Part shown: positions 36,501 through 48,784 of the stretch, one piece after another
How positions within the stretch are numbered: the stretch's first letter is position 1
Layout: each line of letters opens with the position of its first letter
NCBI RefSeq assembly: GCF_047948215.1
Contig: NC_134455.1
Span: forward strand, 304,562,147 to 304,626,146
Source of the DNA: Lycorma delicatula
Taxonomy: Eukaryota > Arthropoda > Insecta > Hemiptera > Fulgoridae
Length of the DNA stretch: 64,000 nucleotides
Direction: 5' to 3'
Position numbers and translations under genes: made by a program
The notes under the pieces: generated by a model
Told to the model about the DNA's origin: nothing
What the model saw: the letters and a program-made list of their open reading frames with translations, nothing else
Databases searched by the model: none

Positions 36501-39415
36501 ATTTCCAAATTCTTTGGAAATTCATTAAATGAAATTAGTTTAAAATAAATTTAAAAAATAACAAACATACCAGATAAAAAAATAAAAAAAACAAATATTA
36601 CGTGAAGAATTGAAAGGAATATAAATTCAGCCATCTTAAACTGTCTAAAAAAATAAAAATATGTTTGTATAAGTAGCTTAGCCTAGGCTATATACGAGTA
36701 AAAACACTGTCATTTAATGAAACTCTATCAGACGGAATTGAAGAGCTGGTAGAAAGTGGTAACATAAAGCAATTCTTTATGCTGATTTCATTTATGAGAA
36801 TAGTGAAGTCAGAAGTATATACATTGCCAGCCCACTTTGAAAATTCATAAATTAAAACTGGTGCGGAATAAGCTGTTTCCTAAATTATATTAAACATGAA
36901 ATTGAAAAAAAAATTAACATATTTACATAATTTTAAATATTTTTGAATTAAGCTTACTCGATGTTAATTTATTCAGACTCAAGTAATTAATTGCAAATAA
37001 AATATAATTATTATTAAAATATAACATGCAATTAACCATATTTAAACTGTAATTCAGTCAAGTTTTAATGGATTTTTTTTTTCAAGGAATTGAGAATAAA
37101 ATATCAAATGGAGGTTACTTTAAGCGGCTCTGCTTACTAATCGTACTTACCCATGACCCTTATTATTATTTTTTTTTAATAATTACGATCTGATAAAACA
37201 AATAAATTACCTTAATTTACTTTTATAAAACAGAAGATTTCTGAACATTACGCAGGTTTCTATAAAGCTTTTTAATTCGTAATGGTGTAAATTGTTTATG
37301 TCCAGTTACAGGCTCTAAATATTAATAATAATTTAAATTGCAGTATAAATATAATTAAAACAACTGTTAAGAATGTAAAACGATTAAATTACTGTTATCT
37401 CTATTTATTGAGAACTAAGTCAAATTATTTTATGTAAACCTATTATCTGGATGCGTTTCATTTAAAAAATTTAATTAAACAGTTAATTTATGTGTAATAC
37501 AACAAACTTTTGAATAGTTGAAGGTTATAAATTGGTCCTGTTATCTTAATATAACGTAAATTTAAGTAAAATTTGATTGTATACGTTTTGTAAATAATTT
37601 CTAAAAAATATATTGTAAGGGAAATATTTTTAAAATAGCTGGTAACAGATTTTCTAAAATTTCGGCTAAAATTTCGATAAAAGTTTGAGTTTTATTTAAT
37701 CCTTGGATAAAAATAAAATAAAATTTGTTATATAAAGAGCGATCTACGTAATGTATATTTACATTTCTGCATAATTCATTTATAATTCGCATAGCAAATA
37801 AATATCTTAAAATGCATATCACACATTTTAGAACCAAAATAAAAGCGAAAGGATGTAGATTTAACAAAATCAAATAAGTATAAGAAAACAAGTCTGTGCT
37901 TTTTGTATGAATAGTATCTAGTTATACTTGTTGATACTTGATTTTATACGGACTAACACGCGCATGTTTGAACAGGTACAGGCAACTCAAGGCGTAAAAA
38001 TCAACCCATAGCACAATCCTGTTCTCTTAATCTTTTGTGATTACTGGGCTTTTGTATTGTTATTACTCATTCGTCTTTTCTCTTATATAAAAGTAAAAGA
38101 AAAAAATAATCGTTTTCATTCCAATAAAACGCTTTGTTTTAAATCTTAATAACATTTGTTAAAACAGTCACTGTAGTCATAAATTTAATGTAATTTGTCA
38201 TATTATTAAAATTCTTTATTTTTAATTATTGAGAGTACTTAACGTTCAATTGTTCGCAAAAAGAATAAGTGAATAATGTTTGAAACAATACAGTTATTTT
38301 ATAAATTTGCCATCTTATAATGTAGGATTAAAATGTTTACACACGTAAAACGAATACAGAGATTTTGTTTCAAGTGGTATTTCATAAAAAAAATTTAAAT
38401 TCCTTAATGAAATTTTGTTTAGCTTCATTTAAGTATTTACAACTCGAAAATTATTACATTAAAAACTTTTATTAAGCTTATCAAAATATTTTTTCTAAAA
38501 ATTCAGCCCGATTTCAGTGGGGGAATGGTTGTGTTTTTTCACCTTCCATGGACAATTGTTAAACGCAATAAACGTTACCAACCGGAATAAACGTATATAT
38601 AGAGGAGTGAATTGCTATTGGGCTTTCTTTACTTTAAATCAGTTGTATACATACTACACATCTGTTCGTTGTTTCGAAGGAACAGATTTTAGACATTTTA
38701 ATTACGTCAACAAAAAACTGACAACACAGTTGTAGAACTTTCCTGCCATGCGGTTTTTTTCTGATGCACGGTTTACGCAAACAACTTAATTTAATATATT
38801 AACCATTTTATTTAAATATAATATTTTTTATTTAATTCTATGATTCTAATTAAAGCGTACGCGCATACCGTATTTCATTCGTGCGGGTGTGGCCGAACTA
38901 GCGGCCACTTTAAATACTTTTTTACACTGTAAATATTATTCATTTATTTAATTCTATCGTTCTCACCTGTTATGTTACAACATAGAAAACGCTACAGCAG
39001 CTGTACGTCAGTGTTATACTAGCGCTCCTTGTGGTGAGAGGGGATATTAATGACATACTATACCCACTTATTCACTAGATTAAATTGAGCATTTTTTGCG
39101 GTGGAGGTGCGATTTTGAAAATATTATTTTTTAATTGTCAAAAAATGTGCGTAAGAAAAAAAGAAATCTCGAGATTAGGTGAAATCTCGAGATACTAAGG
39201 GTGAACTTGCTCTTCAGCCTCAGATTATAAATTACAGATTATCTGAAATAAATGGAGTTATCAGGAGCTCAATACTTTAGCTGGAATACGAAGGATAAGG
39301 ATAAACATGGTACAAAGGGGCCTACTGCAGATCAGGTGACTATATGCTGATGATGATTTTAATTGGTATATTACACATCATAAGGAATATTTTCATTCTT
39401 TAATTTGATTTTTCT
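36501..39415. other. AT-rich stretch, no supported gene
   Basis: Patches at 38500-38740 and 38860-39060 are somewhat less AT-rich. A 13-base direct duplication of GAAATCTCGAGAT lies at 39163-39175 and 39181-39193; each copy contains the self-complementary ATCTCGAGAT. No domain or repeat family is recognised. Confidence 0.4.
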
Positions 39416-39423
39416 AATGTTTA

Positions 39424-39466
39424 CGTTGTAATCTGTTCAACTAGTAAACAATAAGCACCCCTCATT
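39424..39466 (-). mobile_element. SINE family B tail fragment
   Basis: GTTGTAATCTGTTCAACTAG followed by AACAATAAGCA matches the tail type 2 end of family B copies at 59602-59862 and 61156-61412. Only about 45 bases are recognisable. Confidence 0.55.
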
Positions 39467-40950
39467 AGTCAAAATTAAGCAGCCCTATGTTTAAAATACG
39501 TAATGAAAATTTTTCAATCTGTTTGATACTTAGTCCGTTTTGTATCATCAAATAAAAATGAAAAAAAAAAAAGAATAAATAAAAAATATATATATAAATA
39601 AATGATTCTAATGAATAGTAACACACTTTATGGCATTGAATTCTGAAAGAAAGAAACAATAAAATGGATTCCATTGAGTAATGATGTAATATTGAGGATA
39701 CAGTAATAATAATAATAGTAAACAAGATGAGTGAAAAAAGTTGAAAAGATTAAAAAAAAAATACTTTGTAGTTTTGCGATTCACTGAAACAAAAGGTATT
39801 TAACTCGACTACAGCAACCATAAGACAAGCATATTACTCAGTTTAAGTATCACTAAATTCAACATTTTCCTTTCGACAGGTGCTAAAGCATTGAAGCTGA
39901 TGTGAGACCGTGTTCATACAGACAAGGTCGACGACTGGCATTACCGGTAAAGCTGACATTACTCAGACAACGAGGTTGTAATTCATCACCACATTTGAAA
40001 TGTAGACTATTATATTCATGTATATAAAGAGTCGCTTAGCAATGATCTTCATTACTTATTATAAAAATCCATCTGTGACCATAAACTATTTCTTCATGCA
40101 TTAACTCATGTTTTTTATGTTACAATTTTTGTTCTCTCGACACAGATTTAAAAATATGATGATTTTTTTTTGTCATATCATATGCTCTTGTGAGAAGTTA
40201 TGGCCAACAGATGAAATCATGATATATATTCTGCCGTATAGAAGTAGTCTAACATTCAACCAGCCGTTTTTTTTTTTTTACTATATAATTTGTTCTTAAA
40301 ATAAATATATATTAGTGGCAAATTAAAAAAAATAAGAAAATTAACCAATTAATTTCTAGAATAATGTAACCGTAAATTTTGAGTAACTTATATTTTCGTT
40401 AATGTTAGACTTTTATTTAAAGAAAATTATAAACACTACTTGTCATTTCAAAAAAAAAATCCTTAATTTCAACCGTTTCATAAAAATTAAGTTTTTGAAA
40501 TGTTAAAGTAGAAAATATACAGACCACACACGCGCGCGCGCACGTCATAGATGATTACGTCGTAGTTTACATAAAGATTCACCCTGATACATGACTGCAT
40601 GACAGTATTTAACAACCCCCTCTTATGTGGTTTAAGTTCCCCCTCAAGTGGTTTGAAGTGGTCCTTCAAACTTCCTCAACCTATTTAATTTAGTAAATAA
40701 AAATAACATTTTAACATTCCTCCATCAAGAATAATGAACATGATTCCATATAGTGTAGATAACATTTTATTTACTTATATATCAAAATTCTAAAAATTTA
40801 ATTTTTTATTATTTTCATTTCTTTTATATTTTCCGGAATCTTAATTATAAAATTAATTGTAAATTTAGATTTATAAATGACATAATGTTGCACATAATAT
40901 TCGATTGTTGATAATTCATATCAACTTTTTAGAAAACGATGAAATTAATT
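39467..40950. other. AT-rich stretch, no supported gene
   Basis: Contains a short CG/CA tract at 40528-40543 and an imperfect duplication around 40614-40660 (CCCCCTCTTATGTGGTTTAA and CCCCCTCAAGTGGTTTGAA). Nothing else is recognised. Confidence 0.4.
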
Positions 40951-40954
40951 TTTG

Positions 40955-41098
40955 TGTATTTAAATGACTAAGTCACCGCATAAGCTTAAGACTTAACGAG
41001 TGAGAATATTAGTAGCATATGATAAGTGCCAAGACTGTCGGAGTTCGAGCCCTGAATCTTCTGGATGAAAGATGAACATCCTGCAACATAGGCTGGCA
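40955..41098 (-). mobile_element. tRNA-derived SINE, family A, tail type 2, diverged
   Basis: On the minus strand the head near 41098 is strongly diverged (B-box GGGCTCGAACTCCGACAG). The body CATATGCTACTAATATTCTC and tail TAAGCTTATGCGGTGACTTA match the tail type 2 copies. This is the oldest-looking family A copy. Confidence 0.65.
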
Positions 41099-41789
41099 GA
41101 AGTTACATTAATAATGATAAATCAGTTGAGATGGTTTAAAATGTTATTCATTTTATAATTTTCAGCCTTCTACGTTAAATTTGAATATTAAAAAAAATTT
41201 CAATAAAATCAAAACAATTAGTAAAGAATTTATAATCTCAGATTTAAGATTAATTTGATCACTTAAAAATTGTTGATTTAAAAAAAAATTCCACGTAGAG
41301 CAATTTTTTTTACTAAGTTATATAGCAAGTATTTACTTCAGAAATATTTTAATAGTAATGTTAAAAAGAAATTATTTTTCATGACATCAAAGCCAGATAA
41401 ATAATTTTAACTTTTAACTATAACCTTAAAAACTTCCTTTTAATTACAACGTTAAGCTCAAAAAGAATTGGAAATACAAATAATCAAATTAACACATACC
41501 CCTACATATGCACGACCTCACGCATCAACCCTTGATCATCCATATATAATTAATATTTCTTTAATATTTTCAGATAACTGAACTTCTGACTGATAATTAC
41601 TGCCCCAGTCTTACAGTATTTCCAGGCGGCGCTATGATAATACAATTTTTTTCATTTCTTACAGTCAGTTTTCGTGTCCCATATTAAATGATCAATAACC
41701 GTTTAATACAATTGATTTTTTAAAAAAACTAGGAATTTAGTAATGCATTCAAAATAAATAAAAAAATAATCGGGGATCTTACCGTAACG

Positions 41790-42460
41790 ACAGAGTGGCT
41801 TTAAATAATCTACTGAAGAGTGCAGATAATATCGACGAAGCCGCGAGATACTTAAGCTCAACAATGCGAGGAGCTACTTGACGCACCACATCTAGTGTGA
41901 AGCCTACTGATCTGGCAGGCAGGGACTAATCGAGGGAGGTGTTAGACCTGATTTCTGACAAGAAAAGGATCAGGAGAAGATAGCAGTGCTGTAGTAGATC
42001 GGAGAACAGGACATCCTAAACAGGGCTGGTCAGAGGTTCAGAAGACTGCTCAGGAAGATAAAGAATGAGTCTTTCAGGGATTTAGTTGAAAATCTGTCCC
42101 CTCTCAAGAGACACGATTACACATTATGGAATATGGAAATGTACGAAGAAATTCGGTCAGCCATCCCTCTCATTTCCTCATTTAAGGAGTCCCGACAGAT
42201 GGGCTTGTGGTGATGTCGAGAAGGCCGAACTGTTTGCTAAACATCTTAGCATGCCACTACCACAACATCTTTTCCGGCCACGATGAACAAGGAGCAGATG
42301 AGAGAGAAGTATTTGACTTTCTGAATAGCCTTGTCCCTCTGAGTCTGACCATAAGACTATTCACTTTGGTTTCTAGTGAACTCAATACGATAGAGAAACT
42401 AAGAAAGATTCCTAAGTTTGACTCTACAACGCATAAGATGCGTTGTATTTGAGTTGTGCA
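41790..42460 (+). pseudogene. Jockey-like LINE ORF2 linker fragment
   Basis: The plus strand across three frames encodes the segment between endonuclease and polymerase domains of a jockey-like LINE: SREVLDLISDKKRIRRR (about 41930), NRAGQRFRRLLRKIKNESFR and DLVENLSPLKRHDYTLWN (about 42018-42130), SPDRWACGDVEKAELFAKHL (about 42188-42250), REVFDFLNSLVPLSLTIRLF and a trace of FDSTTHKM at 42418. The order and spacing fit this family. Frameshifts near 42130, 42260 and 42400 and several stops mean it is dead. The reverse transcriptase catalytic part is absent. It could belong to the same family as the element at 56427-57490, but they do not overlap, so this cannot be tested here. Confidence 0.8.
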
Positions 42461-45290
42461 TTTAATGCCAAATACAAAGCACCCAAACCACTATAAAATA
42501 ATTATGAATAATGTAATTATGATTTCGTGATGATACACATTATAATTATACCTACATATTGTTATAAAAGGATGATATAATTTTTGTTCAGAATAACTTA
42601 TTCTATAATTAATAATTTTCAGACCGTTCTGAGTGAATAAAAATTATTGAAGGAATTTTACCGGTATCAAGTATATTGAAACAAATAATGTATTAAACTA
42701 TAAATGTTTCTATTAAGAATTTATGTTTTCATTTATTAGAAAAGTGATATAATTTTTTTAAGTGCTAAAATTTTATTACTCTTATAAATAAGTAATATTA
42801 TTCACAAATAATTAATGATTATCCAAGAGTAATAGGAACTGAACAGTGAGTGTTAAACGCACACGGTGGTTATTTGATATAATCAGATGTTAAAAATGAA
42901 ATATTATATTATTATTAATATTAATTATTTATTACTATTTCATTTGATCTGTCTAATAATAATGATTAAATCCACTGTTGTTTGTTAAGTACACGCTTGG
43001 AAGGAAAATGTTAATAGAGATGAAGGTGCGCGATATTAAGGTAAGTTATATAATTACACCAAAAGTTACAAAGTGTGAAAGGATCTTGGAAAGTTTTTCA
43101 CATAATTACTTAAGAATTATTTTATATAACTGTAAATATCAGATAAATCAAAGAACTGCAACAGTAATTAATTACTAAATAAAATATATATGTGTTTATA
43201 TTTTTTTAATAAAACTTATTTCAAAAATTGCATTAAAATTAAAAATAAGAAACTATTAAACAACAAAAATCTTGACTTTGTTTTAAATTGGCATTGTTTG
43301 TTTATAGTTTGAGCCGAATTCAACAAATAGAAATGTAAAATTCTAGATTTATTTAAATTATTCTGAAAATTTTGCTTAAAATATAGGTATATGTACAAAA
43401 ATGTCTCTTCTGTGAGAAAAAACCGTTTACAAGAAGCAAACGAAGCGATAAAAATAATTCTTAGTTAAAATAATTAAAGAATTAAAGTGAATGCCGTTTG
43501 AACTTGCCCTTATCATACAATTGTAGATTATCTCTTTATTTATAATTTCTCATTTAATTTTCTTAAAGTTTCTCGCGAGTAGAATACACTGAGTTACACA
43601 ATTTTCTCAAGTTCGCTAGAATAAAGTGGTAGATAATGATGATAAAATAATAAATAAAAATATTTTAAAACGTTTAAGTGATAATATGACAAGGTTGTTT
43701 AAAAAATATTTCAAATAAACTATCTAGAAGAAGAAGCATATAATGGAATCGTCAAATCGTCAACAAATTAAATAAAGAAATGATCAATGAAATCGGTTCA
43801 TTTGTTCTTGAGTAAGTTCTTACGTAAGTAAAAAAATATACTTCGAAAGTACGTACGTACTAGTCAAATTGAAACCTCCCATTTTGTCTAAAGTTGAATA
43901 GGAAAAAGAAATATTTTTAATATACTAAAGGAAATAATAATAATAATGAAGTATTTTTAAACTAGTTTAATATGAGAATGCAACTTAAAATACAGCGAAC
44001 ATCTCTACTGACCTTCGTTAAAGTGGGAAGACAATTTTAAGGAAGGAATTATTGATTTATACCAACAAATTTTACAAACTAACATGATATTTCAATTAGA
44101 ATGTATTATGCAATACATATAACGTTTTAATTCAGTTTCTTTTCTAATGTAGAACAATATGTCGGACATGTACATTTAAATCTACGTAAAATTATTGGCA
44201 GATAAGTAGCGCAAAAAAGATTTTTTAGATCATGCAGTTCAAAATTTTGATTGACTGGTGTTTTGAAATTCTCCAAAAAATAAATATATTATCTAATAAA
44301 TTTTTATACGTTTTCAAAATATTAAGTTTTTTAGCATATTTTAACGAGTATAAAATAATTTACATACGTAACACAATCAGTATGACACTGGTTCTAGTAC
44401 TTCTCCCATAGTAGATTAGAGAGCTCTTTAATTCATATTTTACATAAAAGATCTAAAAATATTTAATATGTTAAACAAAAATATCAAACTTACATTTGTG
44501 GGAAGAGTTGTGTTAGGAAATTCAGCTTATTTAAATTATAGAATACTGACAATTTATTTACCAGACTGATATGATAGTTGTTATAGTTAAATATAATTTT
44601 TTTAAATATATTTGTTAATGATGCCACAATCCGATTTAGTAAAATTCGATTTACAAATTATATACATGTCTATTTTATTATTTTTTATTATTATTTTTTT
44701 TATAATAGTAGGATAATATAAAATATAAATTTATTAGTTACATTATATATTTTACTTTCTTACATTAAGATACGTAAAGTATATTTTAATATAGTTAATA
44801 ATTGACATAATCTAATTATGTGAATAATTTAATAATGTAATTATAATAATGTTATTTAATTTAATTATAATTAATTTTCTTATTTAAGTGCTTCACATAA
44901 TTCAGAGAAATTTTTACTGAGTTTTTTAATACTAGTAAAATTTAGTTGGAATAAATTAATTAAACAAAGACATTTAATACACTATTTTATTATGTATTAT
45001 TTGGCGGAATATAATCTAAAAGAAAATTGATGAAATTGATTTTTATTTAATTTATGACTATAACAAGATAAAATTACAGCCATTTTGAAATATAGACAAA
45101 GGTAAAATAAAATAACATTTAAACCCAAATTAAATAAGATACTTTTATAGCAGTAAACATGGTAACGTATTTACGGGTAAATATAAACCAATAAATCTTA
45201 AATAATTCTAGGGAAAAAAATTTTGGTAGAAAATGCTGCATTCATTTAACGACTTTAAACGAATCAATTTTACTGAGGATACATAAACTA
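42461..45290. other. AT-rich sequence, nothing recognised
   Basis: Short open frames at 42978-43178 and 43216-43398 have no motif. No repeat copy was seen. Confidence 0.5.
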
Positions 45291-45880
45291 AAATCTCTCG
45301 CTCTCATAACTAAATGGAAGTTGAACAAGATTTTTTTACGTACATGTACCTGATATTCTTAGATGACAGTTAAGATTTCGAGGACACAAGCTATAAATTT
45401 CACTCTGATCTTTTGTCGTTTCATTTGTTTGTATGATTGCGTGAACTTTGTTAAAGACAATAACAGAAGAGACAATACAGATAGAAGATACAATGCGATG
45501 GAATATAAAAAGAACAACATAGTGAAAGTGGGATGTGGGATATTGCACAAGCATAAGAGTTAAAGTTAAGCAAGACGCAACAGCTATAACTAAACATGCG
45601 AAGGGGCAAGTGGGCGCATTACCAGGCTTCAATCGAACCATCATAAACAACAGACTGAGAGCTGAGCATAATGCGTTGCACTCGTACCGCTCGCTTTATC
45701 TCTTTCTCTCTTATTCGTCGAGTAGGTCCAAATACTCATTATCTCTGATACAACAGAAATATGTCAGGCTAGACGAGGTCGATGCAAATGTAAACTAACA
45801 ACATCCATTTTCCCGGTGTCAATTCACGCCTTTTTGTTAAATCACTCAGATGATGGTATATGTGCGAGTGAAACAGCTGA
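45291..45880. other. Less AT-rich patch with open frames on both strands
   Basis: Open frames of 104 codons (minus, 45336-45650) and 87 codons (plus, 45535-45798) overlap on opposite strands, so at most one could be real. Neither shows a known domain. The minus frame is hydrophobic in its middle part, which AT-rich chance frames often are. An unrecognised exon or old repeat is possible. Confidence 0.25.
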
Positions 45881-48285
45881 TGTTGTTTTCTAAAATCAGC
45901 AAGGTAATATAAATTCTATTCTTGCGTACAGAAAAATTATTATCTTGTAACTATTCTATTTCCTTTCATTTTTTGTCAGCTTAGAACACGTTCAACAAGA
46001 GGAAATTGTTTCTTAAAAATTTGGTTCTATTCATGACATCTAGAAGCAATCAGAAGTGTTTAAATAATTAATTTTTCAATTAATTAATAATTAATCAATT
46101 TTCTTTTATCAGTTAGAAATTTAAATCTTTATTGTTGTTTTTGAAACATTGATTGATATTGCAACTTTTATCTAGGATTTAATAGCCTATTGAAAATGCA
46201 GTTTTACGCTTTTTGTCTTGTAATGTATTTTCTTAATCTTTTAAGAGGTTTAATTGGAGAGCAAATTAAAAAAAAAAGTTGAAAGTTGTTGTTGATCTAG
46301 TAATGAGTAATATCATTAACGTAAGCAGGCTTTGAATGTAATAATTTAACAATTAATTAATAATTAAAATAATTACATAAAATAAGTAAAATTATTGACG
46401 GGAATGCACAGTTTTCTCAGCTAATTATTTTCATTCCCTCTACTTATTGATGTAGATAAAGCATATCTATAAATATATTAAATAAAGCCGATGTCTAATA
46501 AAGCTTATTAAATTTAAGCATTAAATTCAAAAGACCCTACTGTCAGTAAATATAAGCCCCTGAAAGATTTGGTACTTTAACATTACCGCTAAATGTTATG
46601 TTTAGTAACGCGAAAATAATTCTGTTGTCTAATTATTTCTGTCCACACAAAAAATCAAAAGCAAAACTATTTATATCGAGAAATAAACCGACATTTTAAA
46701 TTTCTTTATAGCTTACTATAATTTATTGCCTTTGTATTTAATTAAACGTTATATTATATTTTCTATGTCCATTAATTTAAGATGAAAGAGCTTTAAATAA
46801 AGTACAGTTCTTGAATTTTCGGTTATTAATAGACAATACTGAACATTTACTGAAATGGAGGGGCTAGAGTAAAAAAGTAAAGGATGCAAGTAGAATACAT
46901 TTTAAATAGAAAATAATGTTTTTCCACCGCTTTTTCAAAATTTTATATCAACAACTGAACGTATAAAAGTAAATCGAATGTCTATAAAACCACTTTAAGC
47001 CTAATTGTAGATAGCTTCGTTTTTTTTTGAGACGAAGCTACGTTAAACATTACTGCGTTGAAGAATTTCCTGTAGCATTTTAGAGTTACACTATTCCAAA
47101 TGAATAATCACGTTTGTGAATAATAATAATACGATTCATCGTTATGTAATCTGTAAACGTTAATTTGTTGTAAAGATTTTTTCAATATTCTTTTCAATCA
47201 TTGAATAACTTTCGCGGCTTTCTTATTTATTCCCATAGAGTAAATAAGCAGATCATGAAAAAATAATATGAAAATATATATATTATATACATAAAATTTA
47301 AAAAATTATTTATTATAATATACTGTTGTTATTTCTGCTTCGGAATTCATTCACACGAACGCTATTATTTTAAAGGCCACACAATAAAAATATCTTCACT
47401 TTCTATTGCATCATAGATGGTAGTAATGAGTTACGGAGTAATCCATTTTTACCGTTTATTTTTAATTTTTCGTGAAATATACAAATCAAATAGTTGTTGA
47501 TCTGGTGAGCCAACAGTCTTCTGGCGGTTGGTAACAATTATACATGATAAGATTAACGGTTTACCAGTTTAGCTGATCACATGCGCAGCAATGAATTTTA
47601 TTATACAGTCTGTCGATATAAATTTTACGTAATTCATACATTCGTTTGGAATCATTAAACGAATCAATATTTTTGTATTGTTGAACTGTATTCTTGTAAA
47701 TGTTATATAAACGTAAAAAGATATTAATGTATGAAATACTGCCTATTTTAACTGTCAGTCTAAATGACTGTAAATCATCTGAGTTATTATTGTGAATTGA
47801 ACTGGTTTAGTAACACTTACAAGTGTTAAGTATTTAAGATTCATTTCGCAATCCCCAAAAGTGAGAAAGTTAATAGAACAACTCATACACAAGGCTAATC
47901 TGGTTTTTATGTATATATTCCACCTTGAGTAAGTTAAGGCGTGCAGACGTGCAAGGGCTGGCATGTGCAAATACACACATAAATAAAAGTGCTAAATGTA
48001 TATAAGAATATATTTAAACTGGCATAGTAATAATGATTACAATAAAACATGATATTCATCCGTAGAATGTCTGCCCAATAAAATAAAAAAAAAAAAACAT
48101 ATTTTGATAAAGTAGCCTCCAGTTAACAAAATAATAAAAATAAATAACTAAATATAAGATAAAAGATAGCTTTATTAAAATAATTTAAAGAATCCTAAAA
48201 GTTGTTTTAGTCATGTAACAACACGTTAAGCTTAAAATGTGAATTCGTATAATAAGAATATCTTCATGCCGAAACACGCCACCAT
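45881..48285. other. AT-rich sequence, nothing recognised
   Basis: A hairpin with 9-base arms lies at 47012-47040 (TAGCTTCGT). A less AT-rich patch at 47500-47600 has no coding signature. Confidence 0.45.
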
Positions 48286-48350
48286 TTGTGAATGTTACAC
48301 AAATTCCAGCTTGTTATAGTTATATAACCAGTAGAACAAGAAACCCACAG

Positions 48351-48443
48351 TTGGCAGCAATGATTCCAGAAGAGATGGAAGTGGATGTAGATCAAAAACC
48401 GATAAGAAAATACCCTCAAGAAAGGTGTTGCAATGGACAGCTG
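48351..48443 (+). CDS. Weak candidate internal exon, 31 codons, unknown product
   Basis: A 73-codon open frame at 48288-48509 contains a stretch with protein-like rather than AT-biased composition: LAAMIPEEMEVDVDQKPIRK followed by YPQERCCNGQL. This stretch is preceded by CCCACAG and followed by GTAAGA at 48444, a consensus-like donor; both junctions fall in the same codon phase. The polypyrimidine tract before the AG is poor, which argues against it. The protein is not recognised. An alternative acceptor AG lies at 48330-48331. It could be a host exon in a large intron-rich gene or chance. Confidence 0.25.
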
Positions 48444-48722
48444 GTAAGATTTGACAATTTATTTGATCGTTTAAAATGGAAAGTTGTGAATTGTGTGCTC
48501 GTAACATAAGATGTACATTCCACAGATCTCAGTCAACACATGGTTCCTGCATAAATACATGGCTACAGTTTCAGTTAAAAACTTCTTTTTTTCATTATCG
48601 TTCCTCGTCCTGCTCTTTAAATTGCTTTTTCTAATCCTATCGGTACACATTTTACTAAATACATTTAGTGACTTAAGATTTATCAACGCTTTATTTATTT
48701 ATAATAATATTATAATAAAAGA

Positions 48723-48784
48723 TGGTACCACAGGGTTGTTAAAAGCATCTGTGGACAGATGCTTTTAACAACCCTGTGGTACCA
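48723..48784. repeat. Perfect palindrome, 30-base arms, 2-base spacer
   Basis: Arms 48723-48752 and 48755-48784 are exact reverse complements around GG. The arm contains GGTACCACAGGGTTGTTAAA and AGCATCTGT. The arm is not unusually AT-rich, so chance self-complementarity is negligible. It is the longest perfect inverted duplication noticed in the window. Confidence 0.97.

Noticed and set aside
45336..45650. 104-codon minus-strand frame as a gene
   Set aside because: Overlaps a similar-length frame on the other strand; neither is recognisable. Kept only as a patch of interest.
48723..48784. Rho-independent terminator or microRNA precursor
   Set aside because: There is no U-run or bacterial context; a microRNA precursor normally has a larger loop and arm mismatches, whereas this has perfect arms and a 2-base spacer.
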